Of a stretch of 48,037 nucleotides of DNA, positions 47,706-48,037 are shown piece after piece; the stretch's first letter is position 1; each line of letters starts with the position of its first letter. Made by a program: the position numbers and the translations under genes. This DNA is from Dehalococcoidia bacterium (GTDB lineage Bacteria; Chloroflexota; Dehalococcoidia; GIF9; UBA5629), in contig JAFGHL010000092.1 of NCBI GenBank assembly GCA_016930155.1, positions 1 to 48,037 of the forward strand, in the 5' to 3' direction. Under the pieces are notes generated by a model. It searched no databases. It had not been told where the DNA came from and worked only from the letters and a program-made list of their open reading frames with translations.

Positions 47706-47931
47706 TATTAATAACTGCTTGAGACAGGCTGCGGGACGCCCCTGTTTGAAAGTAATTTGTCATGGAACGACATCCACATTCCCTACATCTCAGTTCTTCG
47801 AAAGGCCGCCACATCACAAAAGCCCGGATTGTATAATTTGGAATTTTTTATTCAGCCAATCTTGGCGCCAATAGTAAGCGATGCAGATGGTTCGGGAACT
47901 GTCCACACTGGTTTTGATTTTAGCTTCATCG

Positions 47932-48004
47932 TGGACCTGGGGAGATTCGAACTCCCGACCTCCTGAATGCAAATCAGGCGCTCTCCCAATTGAGCTACAG
48001 GCCC
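47932..48004 (-). tRNA. tRNA-Ala (TGC)
   Basis: GGGCCTGTAGCTCAATTGGGAGAGCGCCTGATTTGCATTCAGGAGGTCGGGAGTTCGAATCTCCCCAGGTCCA folds as cloverleaf; anticodon loop TTTGCAT. Confidence 0.97.
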
Positions 48005-48037
48005 GCAGACCTAATATTATACTAAGCAGAACATCAG

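Noticed and set aside
43139-47904. GACAGTTCCCGAAC present near 43140 and inverted near 47891, as possible mobile-element ends
   Set aside because: A 14-nt match is near chance expectation for 48 kb; no transposase or longer homology around either copy.
1-48037. CRISPR arrays, transposases, integrases, phage structural genes, rRNA
   Set aside because: Looked for regularly spaced direct repeats and characteristic proteins; none recognised.

Overview
48-kb window of bacterial chromosome. Gene content (tandem-AsnC regulators, class III CoA-transferases, AtuA, TRAP transporter, AspD/AspT, MASE3-GGDEF, many SAM methyltransferases) is compatible with an anaerobic Chloroflexota/Dehalococcoidia-like organism, but taxonomy is only inference. 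Main blocks: (i) AT-rich left end with an edge-truncated proteasome-like Ntn-hydrolase gene missed by the ORF track; (ii) two large surface proteins, a DUF697 pseudo-GTPase-like protein, DUF2284, MASE3-GGDEF and EamA genes; (iii) aspartate 4-decarboxylase + aspartate:alanine antiporter; (iv) a 15.7-32.3 kb catabolic island in which a module [tandem Lrp/AsnC regulator | intergenic | CoA-transferase A | CoA-transferase B] occurs twice as a mirror image around AtuA/enoyl-CoA hydratase/TRAP genes, with a third, truncated CoA-transferase B relic and a MmgE/PrpD gene; (v) a 32.4-47.7 kb region with seven methyltransferases interspersed with TetR, DtxR, PadR and ArsR regulators, feoA/feoB and exporters; (vi) tRNA-Ala(TGC) at the right edge. 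Strongest leads: the mirrored CoA-transferase locus, including a small ORF whose mirror copy looks frameshifted; feoB with no ATG/GTG/TTG start before its G1 motif (AUA start or -1 frameshift at A_AAG_GGA); and a shared 18-bp TetR-type operator linking a TetR gene to an MFS exporter 8 kb away. All family calls are by eye from translated sequence; no database search was run.
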